From: Gracilariopsis chorda
Taxonomy: Eukaryota > Rhodophyta > Florideophyceae > Gracilariales > Gracilariaceae
DNA length: 64,000 nt
NCBI GenBank assembly: GCA_003194525.1
Contig: NBIV01000131.1
Span: forward strand, 150,192 to 214,191
Reading direction: 5' to 3'
Position 1 is the stretch's first letter, and every line of letters starts with the position of its first letter. Both the position numbers and the translations under genes were made by a program. The notes under the pieces were generated by a model. That model was given only the letters and a program-made list of their open reading frames with translations, was not told the DNA's origin and did not search any database. This document shows, piece by piece, positions 42,132 through 52,961 of this stretch.

Positions 42132-43047
42132 TATGTATGTTTACGGGCGCACGCCACTAATTCCGACAGCGTGGTAGGAACTCTAGTTGAAGAATTCCTC
42201 TCCCTGCAAGAATTCCAACAACCTTTCCGGCCATTTCTTCACTACTGCTGATCTCGTGCAGACGGGAACGTGTCTCGCCTAGACTTGGAGCGTTTTCTAC
42301 ACCTCATGAAAAAGCGATCAACTGTGTTTTCAACTCTGTGCCTTAGCTCTAGGGGACGAGCGATACGATGAAAGGTCTGACTGGTTCCTTGTAGGGAGTA
42401 TCTGGCTTCATCTTCTCTTATAGTGTTGCACTGCTACGATCCACACATCTACAAGATGCCTACTCTACCTTTTCGCAGACACAAGCTCGTAGTGAAGCTT
42501 GTGGACCGTCTTCGAGGTCTTACAGGTAAGTCTGTGTTACATCTAAAGAAATATGGCCTTCCGAGATGAGATGGCAATGAGTCGACCAATTCATTCGGGT
42601 GGGTTTGTCCCGGGGTAGAAAAGGTCTTCTGCGGACAAAGCAGCTTCAGCCACTGGCAGGCTGACCAGAGCGAACCAAAGCCTTCTGTCCTGCTTCTATA
42701 CGAGCAGCACGCGACCAGCTGCACAGGACGAGCCATGAGGCTGTAACAACTCGCAGTTTGTTCAGGCAAAACAAAGAGGGAAAGCAAAATGACTCCTGGA
42801 GAAGTGCTTGTTCTTCAGAGTCTTGCCTACTTTACCTGACGGCTTTGTCGCGGCGGTGTGTGCAAACGGGGCTCTACAGATCTCCAACCATTAGTCGATC
42901 CAATAGAACTTCATCGTTCCTTGAAATTTTCTAGACTTGTAGTCGTAGTCAACACTTTCCTTCAAACTGCTAGTCATGAGCTTTCACAAACAATAGATAT
43001 GGTGTTTCAAGGGACGCAGAAGATTGATCTGGAGCAGAGAATGCGAC
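42132..43047. other. Intergenic, no gene seen
   Basis: Short frames on both strands (for example 42449-42787 minus) show no recognisable domain. I see no feature I can support. Confidence 0.45.
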
Positions 43048-43155
43048 GCGAGTGACACGTTTAGGCTCTCGGCAGTGCGCTGGTACTGGTGCGTGGGGGA
43101 AGCTGTCGAGCGTCGACGCCGAGAGCCGAAGAAGGCGGACAAGAAGGTCACTCGC
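43048..43155. repeat. Nested inverted repeat, possible structured RNA
   Basis: Three nested complementary pairs: GCGAGTGAC (43048-43056) with GTCACTCGC (43147-43155); GGCTCTCGGC (43064-43073) with GCCGAGAGCC (43118-43127); and a hairpin GTCGA-GCG-TCGAC (43105-43117). It lies just upstream of the LINE, so it may be part of its 5' leader or a separate foldback. Confidence 0.6.
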
Positions 43156-43439
43156 AGGGCGCATTCCTTTGCTCTGCTGCTTCTAAGCCCTCCCGCCCCT
43201 TTTCCCTTGATTTGTTTGGGAGAGTGATAGAGCTTCTTAGCTCTGGAAGACCCGGGGTTCTTACCCCAGGTCTAGCGACGAGGTTGTTACCAACGCCGCA
43301 GGCCGAACTCAATAAAGATCGCTCGCTGAGAATGGGTTGAACAATGGGATAACTAGGATAAGAACTTCTACGGGACACACGCAGCCCGCCTTCACGTGGT
43401 GTGTCTGACTCCGCGCCGCAAATAGTCGGACGGAGCGAA

Positions 43440-44646
43440 ATGGGCTCACGCGCGGGTCTCCCACGGAGACCAGGGACTTCGAGGTTGCTGACAAACCAAA
43501 AAAATAATTTGACAACGACGATAACTATCCTACAATTCAACTGTCGCGGTATTCTTCGAGCCAGAAAACAATCTGAACTTGCTAAGCTCGCCTTTGACAA
43601 CAAGGTAGACGTCATATGTCTCCAAGAAACCTTTCCAAAAAGGACAGACTTGGATCCAACGATTGAGGACTACGAATGTCTGGGGCGCTGCGACCGTGAG
43701 GACGGATACACTCCAGCTAATGGCCGCGGAGGAGGAGTTGCAATCTACCAACGGCGATTTCTGGGAGCTGACCTCATAGAGAATCGCACACGGGTGTCTG
43801 AAATTCAATTCGCGCCGGTGGCACTGCGCACGACCAAACGAGTTCTACACCTCACGAACATGTACATTGCACCGCCGCTACGTCATTGTAACTGCTATGA
43901 AGCCATATCCCACAACACGATGATATTTGCAGACTACAATGTATGTGGATCTTGGTACCCAACAAGAGCGGAAGCATCGGGAATAGACATGGAGTAATAC
44001 ATGTAGAGCACCGATCGATTCATACTGAATCAAGACGGTGTTCCAACCCACACAGAACCCTGGACAGGGACTCAAAGTGCGATCGACATCACAGTAGTAC
44101 CTTCTATGTGGCTTCCTTACGTTACATGGGAAGCAGCAGAAATGCCCTTTTCCAATCACCACCCCTGTTTCACAACAATCCAACTACCAGAGAGGAAACC
44201 AAAAGAAGTAAACGAAAAAATGGTGCATGAAAAAAGCACAATGGGTGAAATTTGCCGAGATCATCCCGACGGAACTAGAACACCAGGAGATGAGATCTGA
44301 CTTGAGCATCGATATGGAAAACAAAATGTTCACAGAAACAGGTCTTGCAGCCGCACGTCGCTCAATTCCAAGAGAAGAAAGAACACGATGTGCCCCATGG
44401 TGGTGCCCAGAAGCCTCTAAAGCGGTACGCAGAAGAGCTGCAGCATGGAAAATGTAAAGCGAGAACCCGAGTTAGGAAACCGCAGAATCTTTAAAAATGG
44501 TGCGCGCAGAGACAGCCCATGAGATTGAAAGACTGAAAAGAAACACATGGGCTAGTCTGGTGTCCTCTTTGAGGCCACAAACAGACAACGCCAAACTTTG
44601 GAAATTTGTTAACGCTATGGACAAAAAGAAGACCGTAGTACCGACC
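43440..44646 (+). pseudogene. LINE (non-LTR element), endonuclease part
   Basis: First ATG in frame at 43440. AP-type endonuclease: ITILQFNCRGI, VDVICLQETF, NGRGGGVAIYQR, then HNTMIFADYNVCGSWYPTRAEASGIDM (normally GDFN, here ADYN) and SAIDITVVPSMW. Stops at 43995 and 44004 interrupt it, and a frameshift near 44220 leads to KKAQWVKFAEIIP ... APWWCPEASKAVRRRAAAW, the usual link to RT. The LINE is cut at 44646 by element 5 and goes on at 50058. It would nick target DNA for target-primed reverse transcription. Confidence 0.75.
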
Positions 44647-45043
44647 TGTTGTTAAGTACTGGAGTACGGTTCTGAAAAGAACGAAAACGGCAGGCAATAC
44701 GGTGAAAGATGCCACGAAAAGGGTGCAAATGCTGTAGTGACGAGCGCGGGGGAACAACAGTGGGTACACTCCACGAGAGTTCTCTCCTCTCCTGAGTGGC
44801 CATCCGAGAAGTCGGATGGCCTTTATAAGCACCCGCCGAGTCAGTTGACACTGACTCGACCAAACGATAGCTTGCGTAGCCTGACATGGGCTATTGAAGA
44901 TACAAGATATTGCTATCATCGCGCAACCAATACAATTAAGTACGGTATGCTCTGAACGCATTTGCGCAGAAGACAGTAGACGTGGCACATTTGCAAGCCT
45001 ATTTCTGCGACAGACGCGTAATCGCTGGCTGTATTATACAACA
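44647..45043 (-). repeat. 3' LTR of element 5
   Basis: 397 bases. On the plus strand it starts TGTTGTTAAG and ends TATACAACA. Open frames inside this LTR also occur in its twin and are not genes. Confidence 0.9.
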
Positions 45044-45083
45044 GCGCCCCGTAATTAAGTAGGTGACAACCACACTTGATTAC

Positions 45084-47357
45084 TCAGAGATGGTCAGCGA
45101 TAGCACGTTGTCGTGGAGTTCCCGCTTTAGATACTTCCGTCAGGTACTCTTGTACCATAGCTGGAACGTCCTGTTGCAGAGACTCAACAGAAACCCAATC
45201 AACCTCGTCGACGGTAAAACCACGCCACTTTACCAATACTTCCGTAGTTCCTTTCTGCCTTTTTAGGTCAAAGAAGCGATCTATTACAAGCAGTTCGCCT
45301 TGTTGATACGCAAGATGGCCCAGTAGTTCTTCTGTGACTTCAAAATCCTTATTACGAAAGAACTTCAGACGACGACCATGAACCTCCATTGTCGATCCAT
45401 CCACGAGAGACTTGATGAGAAAGATGTATCCAGACCGGCATTTTGTGACGCAGTAGGGGCCAAGCCACTTTAAAGACGGCTTACGAGTGTGATCGCGTTG
45501 TTGAACCGCGCGCAAAACAAAGTCCCCTTCGGTAAAATTAATAGGACGGATGTTAGTCTTACGATTGTGATGGTCAACTGCTTGCTTACGTTTCTTGCCA
45601 GATCGAGTTGTGACATCCTTGTGCATGTTGTTCAATGCGCACTGCATATCTTCAATTTGTCTCAGCTGCAGTCGTCGTACGTCATCAATGTTGAGAACTT
45701 TTGTCTTCTTACCTATCCTGCGCGTGATTGCAGTCATAGGAGAGTCTTGTTTGTGACCAGTGAAGACTGTCAAAGGGCATCGGTTCCCAAGACGATGCAG
45801 CGACGAATTGTTGAGTACGGATTGAACAACCGGCAAAACACTGGGCCAGCAGCTGTGGGGCAGTTGGTATTCCGAAAGCAGCGCACGACATGTCCTCAGC
45901 AGCTCTCGACACACAACTTCCACCGTTCCATTCGACCAAGGACAGTACGCGAGTGTAAAGTGATGAGATGACGTTGTCTTCTCTTGCAAAAATCTGATAA
46001 CTTCGTTCTTGAAATGTGAACCTCTATCAGATACCCACTTTTGTACCACGCCAAAAGCGGCAAACCATTGAATAATTGCGTTTGCGACAACTTCCGCAGT
46101 GGTCTTGGTAGCTGGTGTGAGCCATACGTATCCGCTATGATCGTCCTTAAATACTAAAACGTACAGGAACTCATCTTCACCAGGAGACATGTAGCAGAAA
46201 TCAAAATGCAGGAGTTCATTTGGTTCATTTGCATGCAGGGCGTGGCCCAGGGGACGTGGAATAATCTTACCAGACTGTGTGCAAAGGCAATGCAGACAAG
46301 ATTCAACAAACGTCTTCACGTTATGGTCCATACCCTTCCAGTAAAAATGAGCCTTAACTGCGGTGGCAGTTACATTGAAAGCTCTATGACCGCCATGACC
46401 AGTGTGCGCTGCAATGAGTATTCGCAACTTGAGTAGATCTTCATCACTCGGGATCCAAAAGGCACCATTCCAGTTCTGAACTCCCTCATTGGTAGTCGTG
46501 AACCCAGTTGGCAGTGACTCGGCGGAGCGTTCCTGTGCCTGCCGAATGTCCTTCAAAGTTGGCCAGTCAAATTTTGAGTCTACTCCTGGATTGATGGGTG
46601 CGTACATCAAGGCCATGGCGCGTGGAACGTATACAGCGCGTACTGCAAAACTGGATCTCACAGCCCACCGGGTCAACATATCTGCCCAAACGTTTCTTTC
46701 TCCGGGTAAATGCTCCACAACGTATCTAAATGCGCTTAATTTGATTGCCCAACGCTTGAATTTGCTTGCTGTGTGTCTTTCCATTCCTGGATTGCGTCCG
46801 TAAGGGTCGAAAAGATATACCAGATTAGCGTGATCGGTGAAGATATTTACTTCATGGCCCAGAACGAGGTAGTCTAATCGACACATTGCTTCTACGATTG
46901 CGTAGCCTTCCTTCTCTGGAACGGACCAGTTGACTGCTGATCCTGAGAATGTTCCAGAAAGGAAACAGAGGGGCTCGTGTGTTTGTTCCTCGATAATTTT
47001 GTTCCGATCTTTGTACGGAACCTGGGTGAGAATGGCTGCCCAGTGTGTCTCTGAGGCATCTGTGAAGAGACATAGGAAGTGCTTGAATTTCGGGTACGCA
47101 AGCTTGACCGAAGCGGCTAATTGATTTTTGATGTCAGCAAAAGCTGAGTCATGTGTGGCGCCCCATGAGGTGCTGAGGGAAAGGTTGCGAACTGCTTGCT
47201 TGGTTCTCTTACCGACTTTGGAATAACATTCCTCGAGTAGAGCGTGCAGCGGAGCAATTCGCTCGGCGTAGGCAGGGAATGCGTTACGCATCCAGTTCGT
47301 AGCGCATACGAACTGTTGGAGTTCACTTGCCATTGTGGGAGTCTTCATGGACACCAA
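45084..47357 (-). CDS. Element 5 pol: RNase H, integrase, chromodomain
   Basis: 757 codons open on the minus strand; the biological reading continues from RT through one stop. RNase H: FLCLFTDASETHWAAILTQV, PEKEGYAIVEAM, NIFTDHANLVYLF. Integrase zinc region: HTGHGGHRAFNVTATAVKAHFYW; CLHCLC. Core D (HFDFCYMSPG), D (WVSDRGSHF) and E (GTVEVVCRELL) are present. Then RPINFTEGDFVLRA and a chromodomain at the end (VIDRFFDLKRQKGTTEVLVKWRGFTVDEVDWVS). Ends TGA near 45084. This branch (HFDF, GTVE) is well separated from elements 1-4. Confidence 0.85.
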   Translation of the reverse strand: MVSMKTPTMASELQQFVCATNWMRNAFPAYAERIAPLHALLEECYSKVGKRTKQAVRNLSLSTSWGATHDSAFADIKNQLAASVKLAYPKFKHFLCLFTDASETHWAAILTQVPYKDRNKIIEEQTHEPLCFLSGTFSGSAVNWSVPEKEGYAIVEAMCRLDYLVLGHEVNIFTDHANLVYLFDPYGRNPGMERHTASKFKRWAIKLSAFRYVVEHLPGERNVWADMLTRWAVRSSFAVRAVYVPRAMALMYAPINPGVDSKFDWPTLKDIRQAQERSAESLPTGFTTTNEGVQNWNGAFWIPSDEDLLKLRILIAAHTGHGGHRAFNVTATAVKAHFYWKGMDHNVKTFVESCLHCLCTQSGKIIPRPLGHALHANEPNELLHFDFCYMSPGEDEFLYVLVFKDDHSGYVWLTPATKTTAEVVANAIIQWFAAFGVVQKWVSDRGSHFKNEVIRFLQEKTTSSHHFTLAYCPWSNGTVEVVCRELLRTCRALLSEYQLPHSCWPSVLPVVQSVLNNSSLHRLGNRCPLTVFTGHKQDSPMTAITRRIGKKTKVLNIDDVRRLQLRQIEDMQCALNNMHKDVTTRSGKKRKQAVDHHNRKTNIRPINFTEGDFVLRAVQQRDHTRKPSLKWLGPYCVTKCRSGYIFLIKSLVDGSTMEVHGRRLKFFRNKDFEVTEELLGHLAYQQGELLVIDRFFDLKRQKGTTEVLVKWRGFTVDEVDWVSVESLQQDVPAMVQEYLTEVSKAGTPRQRAIADHL

Positions 47358-47423
47358 TTTGCTGAAATGTCGTGGATGATACTCTATACCTTGTGCCGAA
47401 ATGATCCTTCCGCAGAACTGGAC

Positions 47424-48431
47424 CTAGTTTGCAAATAGAGTTGACTTCTCTGCATGTACCTTGAGTCCTATTTCCTTGCAGACAACAAGGAAAGATTGGA
47501 TATTGTTGAGCAGCTCTTCTTCGTTGTTCGCGTAGAAGAGAAAATCATCTATCCATCGAAGCATCTTGTCGACGCGTCCGTCGAATTTTTCAGACAATAC
47601 TGCTTGGAAGTGATTTCCGGAATCACTACCACCTTGTAGAAGACGTTTGGAGGAGTATATACCGAGTGGAGTTTGAATCGACATCATTTCCTGTGATTCC
47701 GGAGACAGAGGAACTTGCCGATAGCCATGCGCTAGGTCGATATTGGCGAAGCAAATGCTTCCTGAAATGTCCTGGAACTTGGACTCAAGGTGTGGCATTG
47801 CGGACTGAATCGGTATGGTGCGTGCGTTGGGTCCACGCAGATCCACAATGAACCTTAGTTTGGTAGGTCCGGGCTTCGGCACTGCAAGGGCAGGCGAGGC
47901 CCAACGAGCGGAAGGGTTTTTGTATATGGCACCAACGGCCTCTAACTCTCGAATCGTATGGATGATAAAATCCGGTTGCTGCGGTGCATAACGACGTTGG
48001 GGAGATCTATATGGCTTGGAATTCTCAGTAGCAGTGATTCTAAGCGGAAGAACATCGACAGGTGGGTCCGATCCGAGTTTGATTCTAAACACGGCGCGGT
48101 ATTCTTCAAGCATTTCAGCGAGCCTCTGGGATCCTTTCTGAGATATGCCGTTTGAAGTTGCTTCCTTGGTGATTTGAATGAATGCTTTGTCGATAGACTC
48201 CTTGCTATCCTTGCCGATCCCGGCAGCCAGGCATTCCGGTAACTCGATGGGATCATCGTCGGCAGCCATGTACGACAAACCCTGATACTTGGCAGTAGCG
48301 AGTTTAATATTTTCGGTGTCAATGTCGAACAAATGTTTGTTGTGGATTCTGTCCCTTATCTGGACCAAGTGGTCTTTCAAGTTAAATCCAATGGAGTTAA
48401 GGAAAGGTCGACCAAGTAGTATTTCGTCCAT
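47424..48431 (-). pseudogene. Element 5 reverse transcriptase
   Basis: Same frame as the RNase H-integrase part, separated by one TAG at 47424 (STLFAN-stop-VQFCGRIIS). It begins with the protease C-terminal strand (MDEILLGRPFLNSIGF), then RT: PLRITATENSKPYRSPQRRY, WASPALAVPKPGPTKLRFIVDLRGPN, FANIDLAHGYRQVPL, LLQGGSDSGNHFQAV and the active site LRWIDDFLFYA, with Ile in place of the usual Leu/Val before DD. Confidence 0.8.
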
Positions 48432-48439
48432 GTCGCGAT

Positions 48440-48830
48440 CTAAACGTAGAATTCAATACCACGTACCCTAACAGGAATGTTAGAACCAGGAAGGAAGATG
48501 GTGACTGTGAGGAGTGCCGTTTTGGACGCAGTGGCGATTGCAGAACCCTTTGATTTGAAAGCCCCTTCAAGGGTCAGTGGAGTTGGCAAAGCCTTGACTC
48601 TGATATCTTGAACCGCAGTGTCTTCCAAGGCTACCCTGAAACGTCCTTCATTTCCGTCTGGGCCTTTTGTCCTCACGTTCGATACACCTGTAACCGTCTT
48701 GGCTTTCTTAGTCTTCTTATTTCCATAATGCTTCTCGAAAAGTTCCTTCTTTTTCTCGGGAGAGGTAAAGTGACAGTCCTTGAGACGATGAACACCGTCA
48801 CAGTCCTCATTAAGACACGGCTTATTCCAT
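48440..48830 (-). pseudogene. Element 5 zinc cluster and protease N-terminal part
   Basis: On the minus strand a Cys/His cluster (C-LNED-C-DGV-H-RLKD-C) is followed by a Lys-rich stretch and RFRVALEDTAVQDIRVKALPTPLTLEGA ... LTVTIFLPGSNIPVRVRGIEF, which fits a retropepsin region running into MDEILLGRPF across a frameshift near 48435. I do not see an intact DSG/DTG triad; it may have been deleted. Confidence 0.5.
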
Positions 48831-49063
48831 TTTGTGTCTTTCCGCTTACTGGTACGACGGTTTGACGCCGCAGGATCTGCGTTAGGTGTTATCTCCGGGT
48901 TTCCGGTACCAACACCTTTGGTGTTTGCTTTGCTGCGTTCACGACAACTACGGCTTTCACGTGGGTTAACACGTGCTCGTGCAGTTTCCGTCAGGGCAAA
49001 TTCGAGAGCGATGTTGGATACCTCATCTCTGAAGAGCTTGATACTGGCAAGCTGTTCTGTTTT

Positions 49064-49606
49064 CTATGCCCTCCTCATCATTCGAATGCGTTCCTGCAGT
49101 ACGTCGGGTTGGAACTTCCCGACAAGGCGGTCAAGAAACTCCTTTGCCAGTTCAGTGTCCTTCAATATTTCTGAAGCATTGTTCTGGTCCAACGCAGTAA
49201 TCACTGAAATAATAAAGTTTGATACACTACCAGCAGGGTCTTCTTTGCTCAGTTTGAAGGATACTATGCGAGGTGCGGCATCGATACGCTCAGCGAGGTC
49301 TTTCGGGGATGAGCTAGAAGCTCTTTCAAACCAAGCCTGTACTTTGTCCACAGTAGCCTCTTCAAGAGTTTGAGCAGCTTCGATGTCGCCCATAACTCAT
49401 AAGGCGTGTAATACATTTGGTCCCACACAATCCTTTACCGTGGCAATTGTTAGTTTAGCATCTTCATCGCGATCGTTGTTCACGTCTTCGACTTTGGCTC
49501 TGTATGCAGCAAAGACCGTCTCGAATTTGATCAGAGCCGGTTGATCTACAGATTTCAGTTGCGGGGGTTGAATGATAGTGACAACACCGTAGTTGGAGGT
49601 AGTCAT
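49064..49606 (-). pseudogene. Element 5 gag
   Basis: First ATG at 49606 (MTTSNYGVVTIIQPPQLKSVDQPALIKFETVFAAY), continuing to a TGA at 49397-49399 and then in frame as MGDIEAAQTLEEATVDKVQAWFERA ... SVITALDQNNASEILKDTELAKEFLDRLVGKFQPDVLQERIRMM, ending near 49064. The helical composition and place right after the 5' LTR indicate a short gag. No zinc knuckle lies in this part; the Cys/His cluster downstream may serve. Confidence 0.6.
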
Positions 49607-49660
49607 TATCGCACTTTGAACAGTACTACAGACAATTTGCTCTTTAAGAACAAAGCGCTT

Positions 49661-50057
49661 TGTTGTTAAGTACTGGAGTACGGTTCTGAAAAGAACGAAA
49701 ACGGCAGGCAATACGGTGAAAGATGCCACGAAAAGGGTGCAAATGCTGTAGTGACGAGCGCGGGGGAACAACAGTGGGTACACTCCACGAGAGTTCTCTC
49801 CTCTCCTGAGTGGCCATCCGAGAAGTCGGATGGCCTTTATAAGCACCCGCCGAGTCAGTTGACACTGACTCGACCAAACGATAGCTTGCATAGCCTGACG
49901 TGGGCTATTGAAGATACAAGATATTGCTATCATCGCGCAACCAATACAATTAAGTACGGTATGCTCTGAACGCATTTGCGCAGAAGACAGTAAACATGGC
50001 ACATTTGCAAGCCTATTTCTGTGACAGACGCGTAATCGCTGTCTGTATTATACAACA
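49661..50057 (-). repeat. 5' LTR of element 5
   Basis: 397 bases, twin of 44647-45043. The sequence just inside it on the minus strand is AAGCGCTTTGTTCTTAAAG, which lacks the TGG expected for a primer site complementary to a tRNA 3' end. Confidence 0.9.
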
Positions 50058-52950
50058 CCACCTTATGTCCTCCGAATAGGGAAACATGGTCAGGTAAGAG
50101 AAGAGCAAAGTGGTTTCTCAAAGCAGAGATTAGAAAAGGGCGCGTAATGGGTAAAAATAGATCTCAACAGAGAGAATGCTACAAAGCTGCTGACAAGTAC
50201 AATGTAGATATAGATTCGTCCGAACCAATGCAGTTTACTATAGATCAACTTAATCAAACACTGGAAGAAATGGATGCAAGCCGAACAGGAGGACCAGATA
50301 GAATAGAGATTGTTTTCCTCAAAAACCTGCAATATGCGGTAGACGAAAGTTACTGCATCTCATCAACCGAAGCTACAGAGAGCAGAGAAAACCAGCTAAA
50401 TGGAGGTCCTCAAGGCTGATCCCGATCCCAAAACCCGGAGTTAGGAAACGATTCAGACCTATATCTCTCACTTCAGATATGGCACGATTAGCGGAGAGAA
50501 TGATCAATGGACTGTACATGAAGTGGCTGGAACCACTGCTGCCCCCCGAACAAGCCGGGTTTCGTATGGGGAGATCCACAGAAGAGCATGTCGCCGCGCT
50601 TTGCGAAAGCATAACTAGCGCTCGGGACAAACTTCGGGATGCATTGGCTGTTTTCTGCGAATTTTCCGCAGCATACGGTTGCGTCCAACATGAGAAGTTG
50701 CTCGCCAAACTAGGCAGCATGAACTGCCCAACAGAACTCTGGCGATGGATAAGGTCCTTTCTCCGTGACCGAAGTTGGAATTGCACATGGGCGAATGCTA
50801 CAATACAGGAGGCTGTAGTGCCCCAGGGACTCCCACAAGGCGGTACACTATCCCCAGGATTCTGGATAGCATATGTTGCTGACCTTCCGAATTACATCAA
50901 AGAGCGCTGCCCAAACATCAAGATTAGCCAATTCACTGACGACACGGCGATGTCGGCACAGGGAAAAGACCTTGAGGAGTGCAAACTGGTAGTTCAGTCC
51001 GCTATGAAACACCTACAAGATTAATGCAAAACGTACGACATAAGGATGAAGGCATCGAAAACAGTCGTGGTACCCTTCACCAAAAAGCGGTGGATACCGA
51101 AAAAAGCAGCCTATATGCTTGAAGTCGATACAGCACAAGTTTCGCCATCAGAAAGCGCAAGATTCCTGGGAGTAGTGCTGGACTGCAGGGTCAGCTTCAG
51201 AAGACATCTAGAGCAGACTGTTCAAAAAAATATCGTAGCCGATGCAGAGTGCAAAGGGGAATTGCGGGCAGAACACGGGGAGCCGACTGGAAAACAATTG
51301 ATACGATAAGGACAGGGTTTGCGGAGTCAATCGCTGTATATGCAGCTGGCAGGGTTGTTCCAAATGCCTTACAATCAGGAGTTAATAAGCTAGAAAGAGC
51401 ACGAAACGAAGGCTTACGAATACAAACAGGATGTCTGAAGTCATCTCCGGTTGACCTTTTTCGCGAACTAGTCTCTATACTATCAATGAGAGAGATTGGT
51501 ATTCGGAAAGCAGCACAACTATATGAGAAAGCAGCGAGAACAAGTCAGAAAACGCCGCTACAGGTGGCAATAAGCAATCTGTCCACGATGAAGATTCAAA
51601 AGACGCGTTCTACGCTTAAGCGAGAAGCAGAAAACAGGCTAGTGACTAAAGGTCTACTGCAGCTCCCGAGGATCCCATTGCCCTCCGAACCTGGATTGAC
51701 TAATATGAGTAACGTTTTCTTCCATTTTACGCAGTGCAGAAAGAGCGACGATAAGCAGAAGCAAGACGAAGCTGTAGAATAAATGATGCAAATTCTTCCA
51801 GATTCGATGTGTGATATATGGTGTGACGGCTCAGTAGGTAATATTCCAGATTCATTGAGGTAAACTGCAGCGCTACGAGTGGCGGTGAAATGGGACGACG
51901 GATGGTTTGCAGGTTCACTGAGATACTTTGTTAATGCCTCTGGAAATTAGGAATGCGTCGAACGTTTTCTACAAAGCCACGGAGCTCCTCCGAACTTTTG
52001 GGTTTAATACGACGACGGTTTCTCCATGGCTTACAAAACCAATGAACCGGACGGGACGGTGGAGGATGCTGATGGACACGTGCTACCAGCCCGATTCCTC
52101 AACATTGAAGACGTTGGGGCAAGTGCATTTGAGATCTGGTGGAGTGGATCACAGAACGAACCAGAAAAGTGCGTTATCGCAGCAGGTGTAGGAGTCCGCT
52201 CTCACATCGCAGAGGTACACGCAATGGAGGCCGCCTTGTGGACGGCCCGCGACAGAATTTCAGGCACAGTACGAATCTTCACAGAAACTTAAAGCCTGAT
52301 GAGAGCGCTTCAAACATCGGTTCAAAGGCAGTGTGCAACAGTTCAACGTCTATCGTTGCTACTAAGTGAGGTATCTAAACGACACGCAGTGCACATCGCG
52401 TGGGTCCCAGCACATATTGCTGTTGAGAAGAACGAACGCCTTGATAAACTGGCCAGAACGGGTCTGGAACTACCATTGAGATCACAAATAACCGTCCCGA
52501 TCGACATGTTTGACGTCAAAGCACGGTTAATGAGCTCACCACATCGTCCGAGCTTGCTCACAGAGAAACCTGACTTCCTGAAAACAGACATTGAAGCTAG
52601 GAAAGCAGAGGTGATGTTAGCTCAGTTCTATACAGTTCATGTTTCAACGTTTCATCCTGTTGCATCATTTCTCACCAAACGAACAGTAAGGTGTGAATGC
52701 TCAAGAAGAACGAAGAAGACCGTAGAACATTACGTGCTGCGATGCCATTTGATCAACCGGACTAGAAGAGATCATCTTCCTAGTCCGCGAGTGAGAAGAG
52801 GAAAGTCGGTCAAATAAATGACTCGGCAGTGGCCAAGCAAGTTCCTTGGTTTCCTGTCGAAAGAGAAGCATCTTTAGACGATAAGTCTACCCAAAATGCG
52901 GTAATTAAGCATTGAGGGCCCCTAGTAAACAACAACAACAAATAAACAAC
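50058..52950 (+). pseudogene. LINE, reverse transcriptase, RNase H and 3' end
   Basis: Continuation of the LINE of 43440-44646. RT in several frames: FTIDQLNQTLEEMDASRTGGPDRI, then from 50450 RFRPISLTSDMARLAERMI, EQAGFRMGRSTEEH, AVFCEFSAAYGCV (normally DFSxAFD), GLPQGGTLSPGFW and the active site QFTDDTAMSA (F-T-DD for the common F/Y-A-DD); then SARFLGVVLDCRVSF. RNase H follows near 52050-52430 (ADGHVLP; AEVHAMEAALWTA; HIAWVPAHIAVEKNERLDKLA), then a terminal Cys/His cluster (CECSRRTKKTVEHYVLRC). Stops and frameshifts throughout. The 3' end has short CAA repeats (about 52928-52950), resembling a LINE tail. Confidence 0.75.
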
Positions 52951-52961
52951 TTCTACGAATT

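Larger units (their letters stand above)
44647..50057 (-). mobile_element. Element 5: Ty3/gypsy chromovirus inside the LINE
   Basis: 5.4-kb element on the minus strand with two 397-base LTRs (44647-45043, 49661-50057) differing at about six positions by eye. Order on the minus strand: 5' LTR, gag, zinc cluster/protease, RT, RNase H, integrase, chromodomain, 3' LTR. Flanks are CGACC and CCACC, a 5-base target duplication with one mismatch. Pol is nearly intact. Confidence 0.85.

Noticed and set aside
42449..42787. 112-residue minus-strand ORF
   Set aside because: No motif, start context or neighbour supports it.
43225..43300. tRNA-like stretch with A-box and B-box resemblance (TAGCTCTGG, GGGTTCTTACCCC)
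   Set aside because: The B box lacks the conserved RA after GGTTC and no cloverleaf of normal length can be drawn.
44491..44988. Long minus-strand ORF repeated at 49397-50002
   Set aside because: Both lie mainly in the two LTRs of element 5; they are identical because the LTRs are, and no domain is visible.
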